The position numbers and the translations under genes were made by a program. From an uncultured Porphyromonadaceae bacterium (GTDB lineage Bacteria > Bacteroidota > Bacteroidia > Bacteroidales > Muribaculaceae), in the NCBI GenBank assembly GCA_947175645.1, contig CAMWNP010000006.1, forward strand, positions 40,686 through 104,685: a stretch of DNA of 64,000 nucleotides, given 5' to 3'. The first letter of the stretch is position 1; every line of letters starts with the position of its first letter. The notes under the pieces were generated by a model. That model did not search any database. It had not been told where the DNA came from and saw only the letters and a list, made by a program, of their open reading frames with translations. This document shows positions 54,078 to 62,201 of this stretch, piece after piece.

Positions 54078-55064
54078 ATGCGTATTCTGTTATTCGTTTT
54101 TATAGCAATTTTCCTGATGGGATGTTCCGCCAGGGATAGCCGTGTCAGCAGTGAACTGGATGAGTCTGAACGTCTGTTGATTGAAGATCCTGTGGCTGCA
54201 CTGAAGTCGCTTAATAAATATGATGTTACGGAATTTTCCGATTCGTCAGTGATGGCGAGATGGGCGTTGCTTTATGCCGAGGCTCTGGCAGCAAACAACC
54301 TTTCAGCACCAAATGATACAATAGTCAACATTGCTATTGATTATTACGGACATCACACCAAATCAACCGAATACGAAAGAGCATCACACCTTAAATCTTT
54401 GATTAAGGAATGTTCTTGTGTGGATGACCTTTCGGAAGCCTTATATTATCAAAAAGAAAAAGAGTTTTATTTATATAATGAGCGTTTAAAACAGCAAAAC
54501 ACCATATATGCCGGAGCATTTCTTATATCTTTGGGCGCCGGTGTAATAGGTTTGATGCGCAGACGCATGAAACAACAGGATTCCCGCAATGCTATTCTTA
54601 TTGCGGAAGCCTCGGAACTTAAGTCCAGGATTGATGCAGGAAAAACTGATATTGATCGTCTGGAAATAAAACTGCACGGCTTACTTGACAACAGGTTTTC
54701 ATTGATTGATTCACTATGCCAGACTTATTATGAATCGCAGGGGACAAAGAATGAGAAAAAAGCGATTGTTGAAAAAGTGAAATCAGAAATATCATCTCTT
54801 CAATCTGATTCTTTGACAGGTCTTGAACAGGCGGTTAATGATTGCCGTGATAATTTGCTGCTAAAAGCAAAGGAGGTATATCCTGACATTAAGCCGGAAG
54901 AATATCGGTTGCTTGTTTATTTGTCAAGCGGTTTTTCCACGCGAACGTTATGCCTTTTGATGAATGAATCCGCTGATGTAATCTACAAGAGAAAATCACG
55001 TTTAAAGGCACGCATTTTTCCACGTGCGATTGAAAAATATCCGAAAATAATGGACATATTTTGA
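54078..55064 (+). CDS. Lipoprotein-anchored, single-span HTH regulator (shortened TPR-type)
   Basis: The 328-residue protein has a lipobox MGC (Cys16), a short alpha-helical periplasmic part that looks like the first repeats of the Bacteroidales TPR-regulator family, one membrane helix (about residues 147-163: YAGAFLISLGAGVIGLM), a coiled coil (about 170-225) and a C-terminal HTH (PEEYRLLVYLSSGFSTRTLC, LLMNESADVIYKRKSRLK). Typical relatives I know of have 500-600 residues with several TPRs; this one has lost most of them. The layout suggests a membrane sensor that binds DNA directly. It lies 12 bp after znuC and upstream of a receptor-like outer-membrane barrel, so it may control metal uptake. 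Confidence 0.75.
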   Translation: MRILLFVFIAIFLMGCSARDSRVSSELDESERLLIEDPVAALKSLNKYDVTEFSDSSVMARWALLYAEALAANNLSAPNDTIVNIAIDYYGHHTKSTEYERASHLKSLIKECSCVDDLSEALYYQKEKEFYLYNERLKQQNTIYAGAFLISLGAGVIGLMRRRMKQQDSRNAILIAEASELKSRIDAGKTDIDRLEIKLHGLLDNRFSLIDSLCQTYYESQGTKNEKKAIVEKVKSEISSLQSDSLTGLEQAVNDCRDNLLLKAKEVYPDIKPEEYRLLVYLSSGFSTRTLCLLMNESADVIYKRKSRLKARIFPRAIEKYPKIMDIF

Positions 55065-55073
55065 TTCCTGTTT

Positions 55074-55092
55074 AAAATCTGTCAGATTTTTT
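55074..55092 (+). terminator. Weak AT-rich terminator after the HTH lipoprotein gene
   Basis: AAAATCT pairs with AGATTTT around a 3-nt loop and runs into T residues. The stem is AT-rich and weak, so read-through is likely. Confidence 0.4.
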
Positions 55093-55156
55093 AGAGCATC
55101 CTCCGTATAATCCGTTATATATCAGTATTTTATAATCTGTTGTGTCAGACTATTAT

Positions 55157-55189
55157 TTTGGATATTGAGTTCATGAATGAGTAATTTTG
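55157..55189 (+). promoter_or_regulatory. Promoter for the OMP_b-brl_3 barrel gene
   Basis: TTTG (55157-55160), 21 nt, TAATTTTG (55182-55189) is a full consensus. It overlaps an in-frame TTG at 55187, so that codon cannot be the start and the ATG at 55220 is preferred. Confidence 0.78.
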
Positions 55190-55219
55190 CGATGTTTAAT
55201 CATTCAAAATTTTTCACTC

Positions 55220-57304
55220 ATGAATATCAAAAGAATTATTATCCTGACACCATTGTTTTTCATTGGAATTCTTGTTGACGCACAGAATAATTGTGTTGAT
55301 TCTGACAGCCTGAAAAGAGAACTGACTGAAGTGGTTGTCACGGCTCGTCAGCCCGCTACAAAACTTGAAGGAACAACTCTGGTTTCATATATCGCGGGAT
55401 CAAAACTGGCAGATGTAGGAAATGCTCTTGATGTACTTGCACTTCTTCCAATGCTAAAAGTAGAGGATTCAGCAGTTAATGTGATAGGGAAAAATAATGT
55501 TGAAATATATATTGACGGACGACCTATGCGAGATGACCGAGAATTGCAGCAACTGCTTTCAGTCAATTTGAAGAAAGTGGAACTGATGATGGCTCCGGGG
55601 GCGGAATATTCAAGTACCACTGATGCGGTTTTGAAAATCACGACAAAGAAGAATTTCAAGAAAGGACTGTCATTCTCTGATCAACTCCAGATTCAAAAAA
55701 GAAGAAAATGGTCAGTTCTGGAGTATGCCTCACTGGCATATCAATTCGGGAAATGGGAATTCTTTGTCAATGGCTCAATCAATCGCAACAACACTCTCAC
55801 AAAGGGTGTGACATTGAACAAATTATGGTACAATGACCGTGAAACTATTATCGGTTCATCCCAACATAATCATTTTCCAACAACTGCCGGTACTGTCAAA
55901 TCCGGATTCAATTATAATAATGATAATCTATTCATTGGTGGCTATTACCGTTATAATCCTGAGTATGGTGATTTCTGTAACACCGGTGAGGAATGGTATG
56001 ATGATTCCCCTACCCTTGACCGTGTTATTGATAAAACTATAACGGCCTATAACCATCTTGGATCCATCTATCTTGAAAAGCAGTTTGACAATAACGTAAC
56101 TCTTCATTTTGATGGGGATTACAGAAGAGCATATTCCACAGGAGATGTTGTCACATCTTACCCGAACTCTCTAAATCAGGAAGTTAGTTCATCAGAGACA
56201 AAAAAATCGACACTATTGGCCGGGAGATTGTACATGAATTTTCCTCTTTGGAACGGTTCATTTGCAGTCGGCACACAGGATAGTTATACCCGCACAAATC
56301 TGGATTACCTGATGAAGACCCAGCAGGTTGAAAGTTATCTTCCTTCCTCCGTTACCTCATCCACACAGACTTCTTTAGCGGTATATGCCTCATGGCGTAG
56401 GAGTTTCAGAAATTTCAGTCTGGTTGCCGGCGCCAGATATGAACATGTTGATTATGAATATATGGTTGACGGAAAGAAGGATGAGAATGTCAGTCGTCTG
56501 GACAATCTACTTACTCCTGACATATCACTCGGTTATTCTTTCAATGATAACTCTCAGATTACTCTGAGTTACAAAATGGCAACTATAAGACCTCCCTATG
56601 CACAACTGACCGGTGCTCTCAACTATGTGGGATTGCACGAGATTGAAGGCGGGAATCCTTCTCTACGTGATGAGCGTATGCACAACCTTCAATTCTTCTC
56701 CTCATGGAATGGTTTCCTTTTGCAAGCAGATATGTTACGAAGCATAAACACTTATGCGTACGTAAAGGATATCTATCCTGCTCAGGATCTTCAGTTGATA
56801 ATGCATCCTGTAAATATTGATTTATCCGTATTAAGTCTATATCTTGTCTGGACACAACCTGTTGGGTTTTGGACTCCGAATGTGACTACAGGAGTATATA
56901 AACAGTGGCTTGAACTGAAAGATACCAAATATGATAAACCTCTGTTCTCATATTATTTTGACAACACTTTTACTTTGCCCGGTAACTGGATTATTACCGC
57001 GGAAATCAGCGGACGATTGAAGGGTGATATGCACACGAACCGTTTCGGATCAACTTACTTCACTATGGATGCATCCATTGCTAAGATGCTGTTTAACAAG
57101 TCTTTGACATTAAAATTAAAAGCCAATAATATTTTCAACACCTCAAATAATAATTGGTCAATGAATACAAACGGGATATCAGTGGACAAACGTCAGAGTT
57201 ATGATTACAGAGGCGTTTCGCTGAGTATTATCTACAACTTTCAGCCAAGCAAAAGCAAATACAAAGGTTCCACGGCTTCCGAATCGGAAATGAACAGGCT
57301 CTGA
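55220..57304 (+). CDS. TonB-dependent-receptor-like outer-membrane barrel (OMP_b-brl_3 type)
   Basis: A signal peptide (MNIKRIIILTPLFFIGILVD) precedes a plug domain (LTEVVVTARQPATKL; NVEIYIDGRPM; VELMMAPGAEYSSTTDAVL) and a C-terminal outer-membrane beta-barrel of about 530 residues. The protein (694 residues) lacks the N-terminal carboxypeptidase-like domain seen in SusC-type receptors. Such proteins bind and import nutrients or metals with TonB. Its position after znuA, znuC and the HTH lipoprotein suggests a metal or metal-chelate receptor; that is inference. I chose the ATG at 55220 because the promoter covers the earlier TTG. Confidence 0.85.
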   Translation: MNIKRIIILTPLFFIGILVDAQNNCVDSDSLKRELTEVVVTARQPATKLEGTTLVSYIAGSKLADVGNALDVLALLPMLKVEDSAVNVIGKNNVEIYIDGRPMRDDRELQQLLSVNLKKVELMMAPGAEYSSTTDAVLKITTKKNFKKGLSFSDQLQIQKRRKWSVLEYASLAYQFGKWEFFVNGSINRNNTLTKGVTLNKLWYNDRETIIGSSQHNHFPTTAGTVKSGFNYNNDNLFIGGYYRYNPEYGDFCNTGEEWYDDSPTLDRVIDKTITAYNHLGSIYLEKQFDNNVTLHFDGDYRRAYSTGDVVTSYPNSLNQEVSSSETKKSTLLAGRLYMNFPLWNGSFAVGTQDSYTRTNLDYLMKTQQVESYLPSSVTSSTQTSLAVYASWRRSFRNFSLVAGARYEHVDYEYMVDGKKDENVSRLDNLLTPDISLGYSFNDNSQITLSYKMATIRPPYAQLTGALNYVGLHEIEGGNPSLRDERMHNLQFFSSWNGFLLQADMLRSINTYAYVKDIYPAQDLQLIMHPVNIDLSVLSLYLVWTQPVGFWTPNVTTGVYKQWLELKDTKYDKPLFSYYFDNTFTLPGNWIITAEISGRLKGDMHTNRFGSTYFTMDASIAKMLFNKSLTLKLKANNIFNTSNNNWSMNTNGISVDKRQSYDYRGVSLSIIYNFQPSKSKYKGSTASESEMNRL

Positions 57305-57331
57305 AAGTAATAGGGTTGATTGGATTTTTTC

Positions 57332-57362
57332 TTGCAAAACAAATAAAAAATGAGTAACTTTG
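57332..57362 (+). promoter_or_regulatory. parE promoter
   Basis: TTG (57332-57334), 20 nt, TAACTTTG (57355-57362) is close to the consensus and gives a leader of about 70 nt before parE. Confidence 0.6.
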
Positions 57363-57437
57363 TAGAAAATAATCACTTGCGACAAGTTTTGCAAGCAGTA
57401 TAACTTCTATTAATCTTTACCTTCATCACCCGTTGCC

Positions 57438-59411
57438 ATGACAGAAGAAACTCAATTTGATTTACCTATAAACACATCATCCCCTGACCAGGTCACCTAC
57501 GATGAAAGCAATATCCAGACTCTGAAATGGAATGTTCACATCCGCAGGCGTCCCGGTATGTATATCGGTAAACTCGGCGATGGAACAAATAGCGATGACG
57601 GTGTTTATGTCCTCATGAAGGAAGTTATGGATAACTCCATAGATGAATTTATGATGGGTAATGGAAAACAGATTGACATCCAGGTTTCCGAGATGACGGT
57701 TTCTGTACGTGATTTCGGACGTGGAATCCCTCTGGGCAAAGTGGTTGATGTTGCTTCTATTCCTAATACCGGGGGTAAATACGATTCAAAAGCCTTTAAA
57801 AAATCTGTCGGATTGAATGGGGTTGGTCTGAAAGCCGTCAATGCACTGTCAAGCGATTTCATAATCTGTTCTTACCGCGACGGGCAAATGGTGAAGGCCG
57901 TATTTTCTGCAGGAGAACTCATTGAGTGTACCCAACCGCTTCCCTCAGAAGAACCAAACGGTACTTTTGTTCAGTTCACACCTGACAATACAATTTTTCA
58001 AAACTATAGGTTCCTTGATGAATTCATCGTTCCTATGTTGAAGAATTACACCTATTTGAATACCGGTCTAACAATTCTTTACAATGGACAGAAGTTCTTC
58101 TCACGAGGTGGATTGGAAGATTTGCTCAAGGAGTATATGACCAATCCGCCCCTATATCCGCCTATTCATCTGACAGGGGAGGATATTGACGTTGTTATAA
58201 CTCATGCCAATCAGTATGGTGAGGAGTATTACTCTTTTGTAAATGGTCAGCATACTACTCAGGGTGGTACGCATCTGGCAGCATTCAAAGAAGCGGTTGC
58301 CCGCACGCTCAAAGACTTTTTCGGCAAGAATTTTGAATATTCCGATATAAGAAACGGCATGGTGGCTGCTATTGCCATTAAAGTGCAGGAGCCGGTTTTC
58401 GAGTCCCAGACGAAAATCAAACTCGGTTCCAAGGATATGTCAAAAGATGGGCCTTCCGTTAGTAAATTCATCGGTGACTTTATCAAAAAGGAACTCGACA
58501 ATTACCTTCACAAGAATCTTGACATAACTGACATAATTCTTAAACGGATTCAGGAAAGCGAGCGTGACCGTAAAGCCATGGCTACGGTCACCAAGCAGTC
58601 GCGCGAACGAGCAAAAAAACTTGCTATTCATAACCGCAAACTGCTTGACTGCCGTGTCCATCTGAGTGATGCAAAAGGAGATCCGGAAGTAAAAAACGCA
58701 TCTTCCATATTCATAACGGAGGGTGAGTCGGCATCCGGCACAATTACAAAAATCCGAAATGTCAATACTCAGGCCGTATTCTCTCTGCGTGGCAAACCTC
58801 TGAATACATTTGAACTTCCGCTTGTGGAGGTATACAAGAATGAAGAGTTTGCCCTCTTGAGGGCTGCCCTTAATATTGAAGAATCCATAGATGACCTGCG
58901 ATATAATAAGGTTATTATAGCAACTGATGCCGATGTCGACGGAATGCACATCAGATTACTTCTGCTCACATATTTTCTTCAGTTTTGTCCCGATCTTGTC
59001 AAAAACGGACATGTTTACATCCTTCAGACTCCATTATTCCGTGTAAGAAGTAAAAAAATAGCACGTAAACAAGGAAAAAATGCTTCAAAGAAAGGGATTC
59101 CGGAAGATACATATTATTGTTATACTGATGAGGAAAGAATAACGGCCATTGAAAAATTGGGAGTTAACGCTGAAATTACCCGCTTCAAAGGTCTTGGAGA
59201 AATCTCACATGAAGAATTCGCAGAGTTTATAGGTCCGAATATGCGCGCTGATAAAGTGACTTTACGCAAAGAAGATGAACCGAAACAACTCCTTGAGTTC
59301 TATATGGGCAAAAATACTCCGGTCCGACAGAATTTTATCATTGATAATATGGTAGTGGAGGATGATACCGAAATAAGTTACGTAACTAAAAAAGATTTGG
59401 AAAATGTCTGA
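57438..59411 (+). CDS. parE: DNA topoisomerase IV subunit B (ParE type)
   Basis: The 657-residue protein has a GHKL ATPase ([15 protein letters not shown] with the ATP lid; [10 protein letters not shown] with the catalytic glutamate region; [12 protein letters not shown]), a transducer region and a TOPRIM part with [10 protein letters not shown] and [18 protein letters not shown] lies between. The IGKLGDG and KLGDGT residues resemble Bacteroidales ParE rather than GyrB. Topoisomerase IV separates daughter chromosomes. parC is not in the window; coaD follows with an 8-bp overlap. Confidence 0.9.
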   Translation: MTEETQFDLPINTSSPDQVTYDESNIQTLKWNVHIRRRPGMYIGKLGDGTNSDDGVYVLMKEVMDNSIDEFMMGNGKQIDIQVSEMTVSVRDFGRGIPLGKVVDVASIPNTGGKYDSKAFKKSVGLNGVGLKAVNALSSDFIICSYRDGQMVKAVFSAGELIECTQPLPSEEPNGTFVQFTPDNTIFQNYRFLDEFIVPMLKNYTYLNTGLTILYNGQKFFSRGGLEDLLKEYMTNPPLYPPIHLTGEDIDVVITHANQYGEEYYSFVNGQHTTQGGTHLAAFKEAVARTLKDFFGKNFEYSDIRNGMVAAIAIKVQEPVFESQTKIKLGSKDMSKDGPSVSKFIGDFIKKELDNYLHKNLDITDIILKRIQESERDRKAMATVTKQSRERAKKLAIHNRKLLDCRVHLSDAKGDPEVKNASSIFITEGESASGTITKIRNVNTQAVFSLRGKPLNTFELPLVEVYKNEEFALLRAALNIEESIDDLRYNKVIIATDADVDGMHIRLLLLTYFLQFCPDLVKNGHVYILQTPLFRVRSKKIARKQGKNASKKGIPEDTYYCYTDEERITAIEKLGVNAEITRFKGLGEISHEEFAEFIGPNMRADKVTLRKEDEPKQLLEFYMGKNTPVRQNFIIDNMVVEDDTEISYVTKKDLENV

Positions 59412-59844
59412 AAAAGCAGTTTTCCCAGGTTCTTTCAACCCTTTCACCATAGGACATCTTTCTGTTATTGAAAGAAGCGCCCCGCTTTTCGACCACATTT
59501 TTGTTGCTGTCGGTATCAACAGTGCAAAACATTCACCATCTGATAATGATAACCGGATAAAGGCTATTGAAAAGGCAATTGAACATCTGCCTAATGTATC
59601 TGTAGTTTTGTATTCCGGATTGACCGTGGAGATATGCAGGGAACTCGGAGCGCGCTTTTTACTTAGAGGTGTCAGATCCGTCTCTGATTTTGAATACGAA
59701 AGGAATCTCGCGGATATCAACCGGAGGATAGCCGGTATAGAAACTTTACTGCTTTTTTCTCTTCCTGAGCATGCCGCAATCAGTTCTTCAGTAGTTCGTG
59801 AACTGGACAGTTATGGATATGACACATCTTCATTTCTTCCATAA
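59404..59844 (+). CDS. coaD: Phosphopantetheine adenylyltransferase
   Basis: CoaD makes dephospho-CoA from phosphopantetheine and ATP. The 146-residue protein has [12 protein letters not shown] (T15-H18 nucleotidyltransferase motif), [20 protein letters not shown] and the C-terminal [12 protein letters not shown]-type loop ([11 protein letters not shown]). Length is close to the usual 150-160. It overlaps parE by 8 bp. Confidence 0.95.
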   Translation: MSEKAVFPGSFNPFTIGHLSVIERSAPLFDHIFVAVGINSAKHSPSDNDNRIKAIEKAIEHLPNVSVVLYSGLTVEICRELGARFLLRGVRSVSDFEYERNLADINRRIAGIETLLLFSLPEHAAISSSVVRELDSYGYDTSSFLP

Positions 59845-59854
59845 ATTTTTAAAA

Positions 59855-61453
59855 GTGAAAAATATTCTGACATTTATAATAGGCTTTTGCCTTACCGCAT
59901 ATTCTATATCTGCTAATGATAATCAATCGCGGAAGTTGCTTATGGTGCAACGGATCATTGAGAACTTCTATGTAGACAGTATTGATTCTGAAAAGATTAC
60001 TGAAGAGGGCATAAGGGCTATGCTCCATACGCTTGACCCCCACTCTACTTATTCCGATAAGGAGGAGACAAAAGAACTAACCACACCTTTGAACGGAAAT
60101 TTTTCAGGGATAGGCATCCAGTTCAATATGCTCAATGACACACTTTATGTATTGCAGACTATTGCCGGAGGTCCGTCGGAAAAAGTAGGCATTGTTGCGG
60201 GTGATCGAATCCTTTCTGCCGGTGATTCCATCATTTCCGGAGTGAACCGCAAGAATAATTCAGTAATGAGCATTTTGAGAGGACCAAAGGGAACGGAAGT
60301 CGATCTCAAGGTATTAAGAAAAAATATACCTGAACCTATTACGTTCAGAGTCAAACGTGACGACATTCCAGTATTTAGTGTCGATGCTTCATTTATGATC
60401 AATGATTCCACCGGTTTTATCCGCCTTACTCGTTTCAGTGAGTCAACAGAGAAAGAAATGAAAAAGGCGATAAATGACCTCAAGGCAAAAGGTATGAGAA
60501 ACCTTATCCTTGACCTTGAAGGAAACGGCGGAGGTTACATGAATGCTGCAATTGAGGTGGCCGGAATGTTTCTTGGCAAACATGATAACGTTGTTTCCAC
60601 TAAGTCAGAATATCGTAACAGAAGCAATAGTTTTGATGCTTCAGGTGATCCTATTTTCCCTGATGGAAGACTCGTAATCATGGTCGACCAGTTCTCTGCA
60701 TCGGCTTCGGAAATTCTTTCCGGTGCGGTTCAGGATCACGACAGGGGTGTTATCGTGGGCCGACGGACATTCGGCAAAGGACTCGTTCAACAGCCGTTTC
60801 CCCTGCCTGACGGCTCAATGGTACGCCTCACAATAAGCAGGTATTACACTCCGTCAGGACGCTTGATTCAGAAACCATATACAAAAGGTGATACGGAGGA
60901 CTATGATGCGGATATCTATAACAGAATCAAGAGTGGAGAACTTTCGTCAGCGGATTCTATCCATTTCGATGAATCACTGAAGACATATACACTCAAAAAC
61001 CATCGGACAGTTTATGGTGGTGGCGGCATAATGCCTGATCGGTTTGTCCCAATCGACACAACCTCCTATTCAAACTATTACAGAGATATGGTCGCCAAGG
61101 GTGTTCTCAATAAATTTGCCATAACTTATGTCGACAACCATCGAAAAGAATTAAAAAAACAATATCATACCGAGGAAGATTTCATCAACAAATTTGAGAT
61201 AACACAGCCAATGATCAGCGAACTTCTGGAACTTGGTAATAAAGAAGGTGTGGAGTACTCGGAAACTGATTTTGAAAAGAGCAGGAACGTCATAATAACG
61301 GTCATCAAGGGATTGATTGCAAGGGACATATTCAATAACGGTTCATATTATCATGTCGTAAACAGTCTAAACCCGATTTTTAATCAGGCTGTTGACATTA
61401 TTTCTGATCCCCGGACATACAGTTTACTGCTTAATGAACCGCAAAATCAATGA
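59855..61453 (+). CDS. Carboxy-terminal processing protease (S41, CtpA/Prc-like)
   Basis: The protein (532 residues) has a signal peptide (VKNILTFIIGFCLTAYSISA), a short helical lead, a PDZ domain (GIGIQFNMLNDTLYVLQTIA; VGIVAGDRILSAGDS) and an S41 protease domain with FSASASEILSGA (serine) and FGKGLVQQPFP (lysine) forming the Ser-Lys dyad. It cuts the C-termini of periplasmic proteins. I chose a GTG start at 59855, 10 bp after coaD; an ATG at 59819 inside coaD is an alternative. Confidence 0.9.
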   Translation: MKNILTFIIGFCLTAYSISANDNQSRKLLMVQRIIENFYVDSIDSEKITEEGIRAMLHTLDPHSTYSDKEETKELTTPLNGNFSGIGIQFNMLNDTLYVLQTIAGGPSEKVGIVAGDRILSAGDSIISGVNRKNNSVMSILRGPKGTEVDLKVLRKNIPEPITFRVKRDDIPVFSVDASFMINDSTGFIRLTRFSESTEKEMKKAINDLKAKGMRNLILDLEGNGGGYMNAAIEVAGMFLGKHDNVVSTKSEYRNRSNSFDASGDPIFPDGRLVIMVDQFSASASEILSGAVQDHDRGVIVGRRTFGKGLVQQPFPLPDGSMVRLTISRYYTPSGRLIQKPYTKGDTEDYDADIYNRIKSGELSSADSIHFDESLKTYTLKNHRTVYGGGGIMPDRFVPIDTTSYSNYYRDMVAKGVLNKFAITYVDNHRKELKKQYHTEEDFINKFEITQPMISELLELGNKEGVEYSETDFEKSRNVIITVIKGLIARDIFNNGSYYHVVNSLNPIFNQAVDIISDPRTYSLLLNEPQNQ

Positions 61454-61637
61454 CACATGACGCAAAAACACCGTCGCACCACAGATTTTGAAAAAAATTA
61501 GGGGTAAAATACTGCATAATTCAAAAATTATTACGATATTTGCACTGCAAAAAATCAGACAACTGTTTAATGGTTACGATTTTACAAGAATTTTGCATCT
61601 GAAGACTATTCCTAAAAACTAAAAATAAAGATATAAG

Positions 61638-61910
61638 ATGACTAAAGCAGATATCGTTAACGAAATCGCAAAAACCAAAGGTCTTCCCAAAGATATGGTT
61701 CTTCAAACTGTTGAAGCCTTTATGGAAGTTGTTAAAGATTCATTAGCCAACGGCGAAAATGTTTACCTCCGTGGGTTTGGTAGTTTTATCCTCAAAACTC
61801 GCTCTGAAAAAACCGCACGAAACATTTCAAAGAACACAACAATCATTATTCCCGAACATCGTATCCCGGCTTTCAAACCCGCTGATACTTTCAAGGAACA
61901 GGTTCGTTAA
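61638..61910 (+). CDS. HU/IHF-family DNA-binding protein
   Basis: The 90-residue protein has the HU fold with GFGSFILKTR, but the arm reads ARNISKNTTIIIPEHRIPAF rather than the ARNP-x-T-G form. The proline that HU and IHF insert into DNA is therefore replaced. This form is common in Bacteroidetes. It should bend or coat DNA, although the kink geometry may differ. It is monocistronic. Confidence 0.93.
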   Translation: MTKADIVNEIAKTKGLPKDMVLQTVEAFMEVVKDSLANGENVYLRGFGSFILKTRSEKTARNISKNTTIIIPEHRIPAFKPADTFKEQVR

Positions 61911-61982
61911 TCTCTCTGATTTAACCCACTCTCCCACTGATTGAATTATTCCTTTTTATTAACTCTTTAATTCTTACCCAGT

Positions 61983-62072
61983 ATGCCAAGCGGAAAGAAA
62001 AGAAAAGGCCACAAGATGGCAACACACAAACGTAAAAAACGTTTACGCAAAAATCGTCATAAGAAAAAATAA
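61983..62072 (+). CDS. 29-residue basic ribosomal peptide (AURKAIP1/COX24-domain, bS22/mS38-like)
   Basis: The ORF is MPSGKKRKGHKMATHKRKKR followed by LRKNRHKKK, a Lys/Arg-rich peptide matching the small AURKAIP1/COX24-domain protein of Bacteroidetes ribosomes. Related peptides are known as bS22 in mycobacteria and mS38 in mitochondria, and bind the small subunit near the decoding region. It is too short for most gene finders. It lies between HU and RNase G. Confidence 0.85.
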   Translation: MPSGKKRKGHKMATHKRKKRLRKNRHKKK

Positions 62073-62103
62073 TTTCTAACCTGACGCTTATCGCTATACA
62101 AGG

Positions 62104-62151
62104 ACAAACTTTTGATGCGGCGCCGCGTTTCGCACTCCGCTCAAAGTTTGT
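62104..62151 (+). promoter_or_regulatory. 5'-leader hairpin of RNase G
   Basis: ACAAACTTT pairs with AAAGTTTGT (9 bp), extended after a bulge by TGATGCGG against CCGCTCA, with GC-rich loop sequence. It lies 51 bp upstream of the RNase G start and 32 bp after the 29-residue peptide gene. It has no poly-T. A cleavage or autoregulation site, as in the rne leader of E. coli, is possible. Confidence 0.65.
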
Positions 62152-62201
62152 TCTTCGCGTTTAATTTATATCGCATTTTTTACTCTATCCATTATCCAAA
62201 A

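Noticed and set aside
55187-55219. TTG start for the OMP_b-brl_3 barrel
   Set aside because: It lies inside the promoter box and would spoil the signal peptide.
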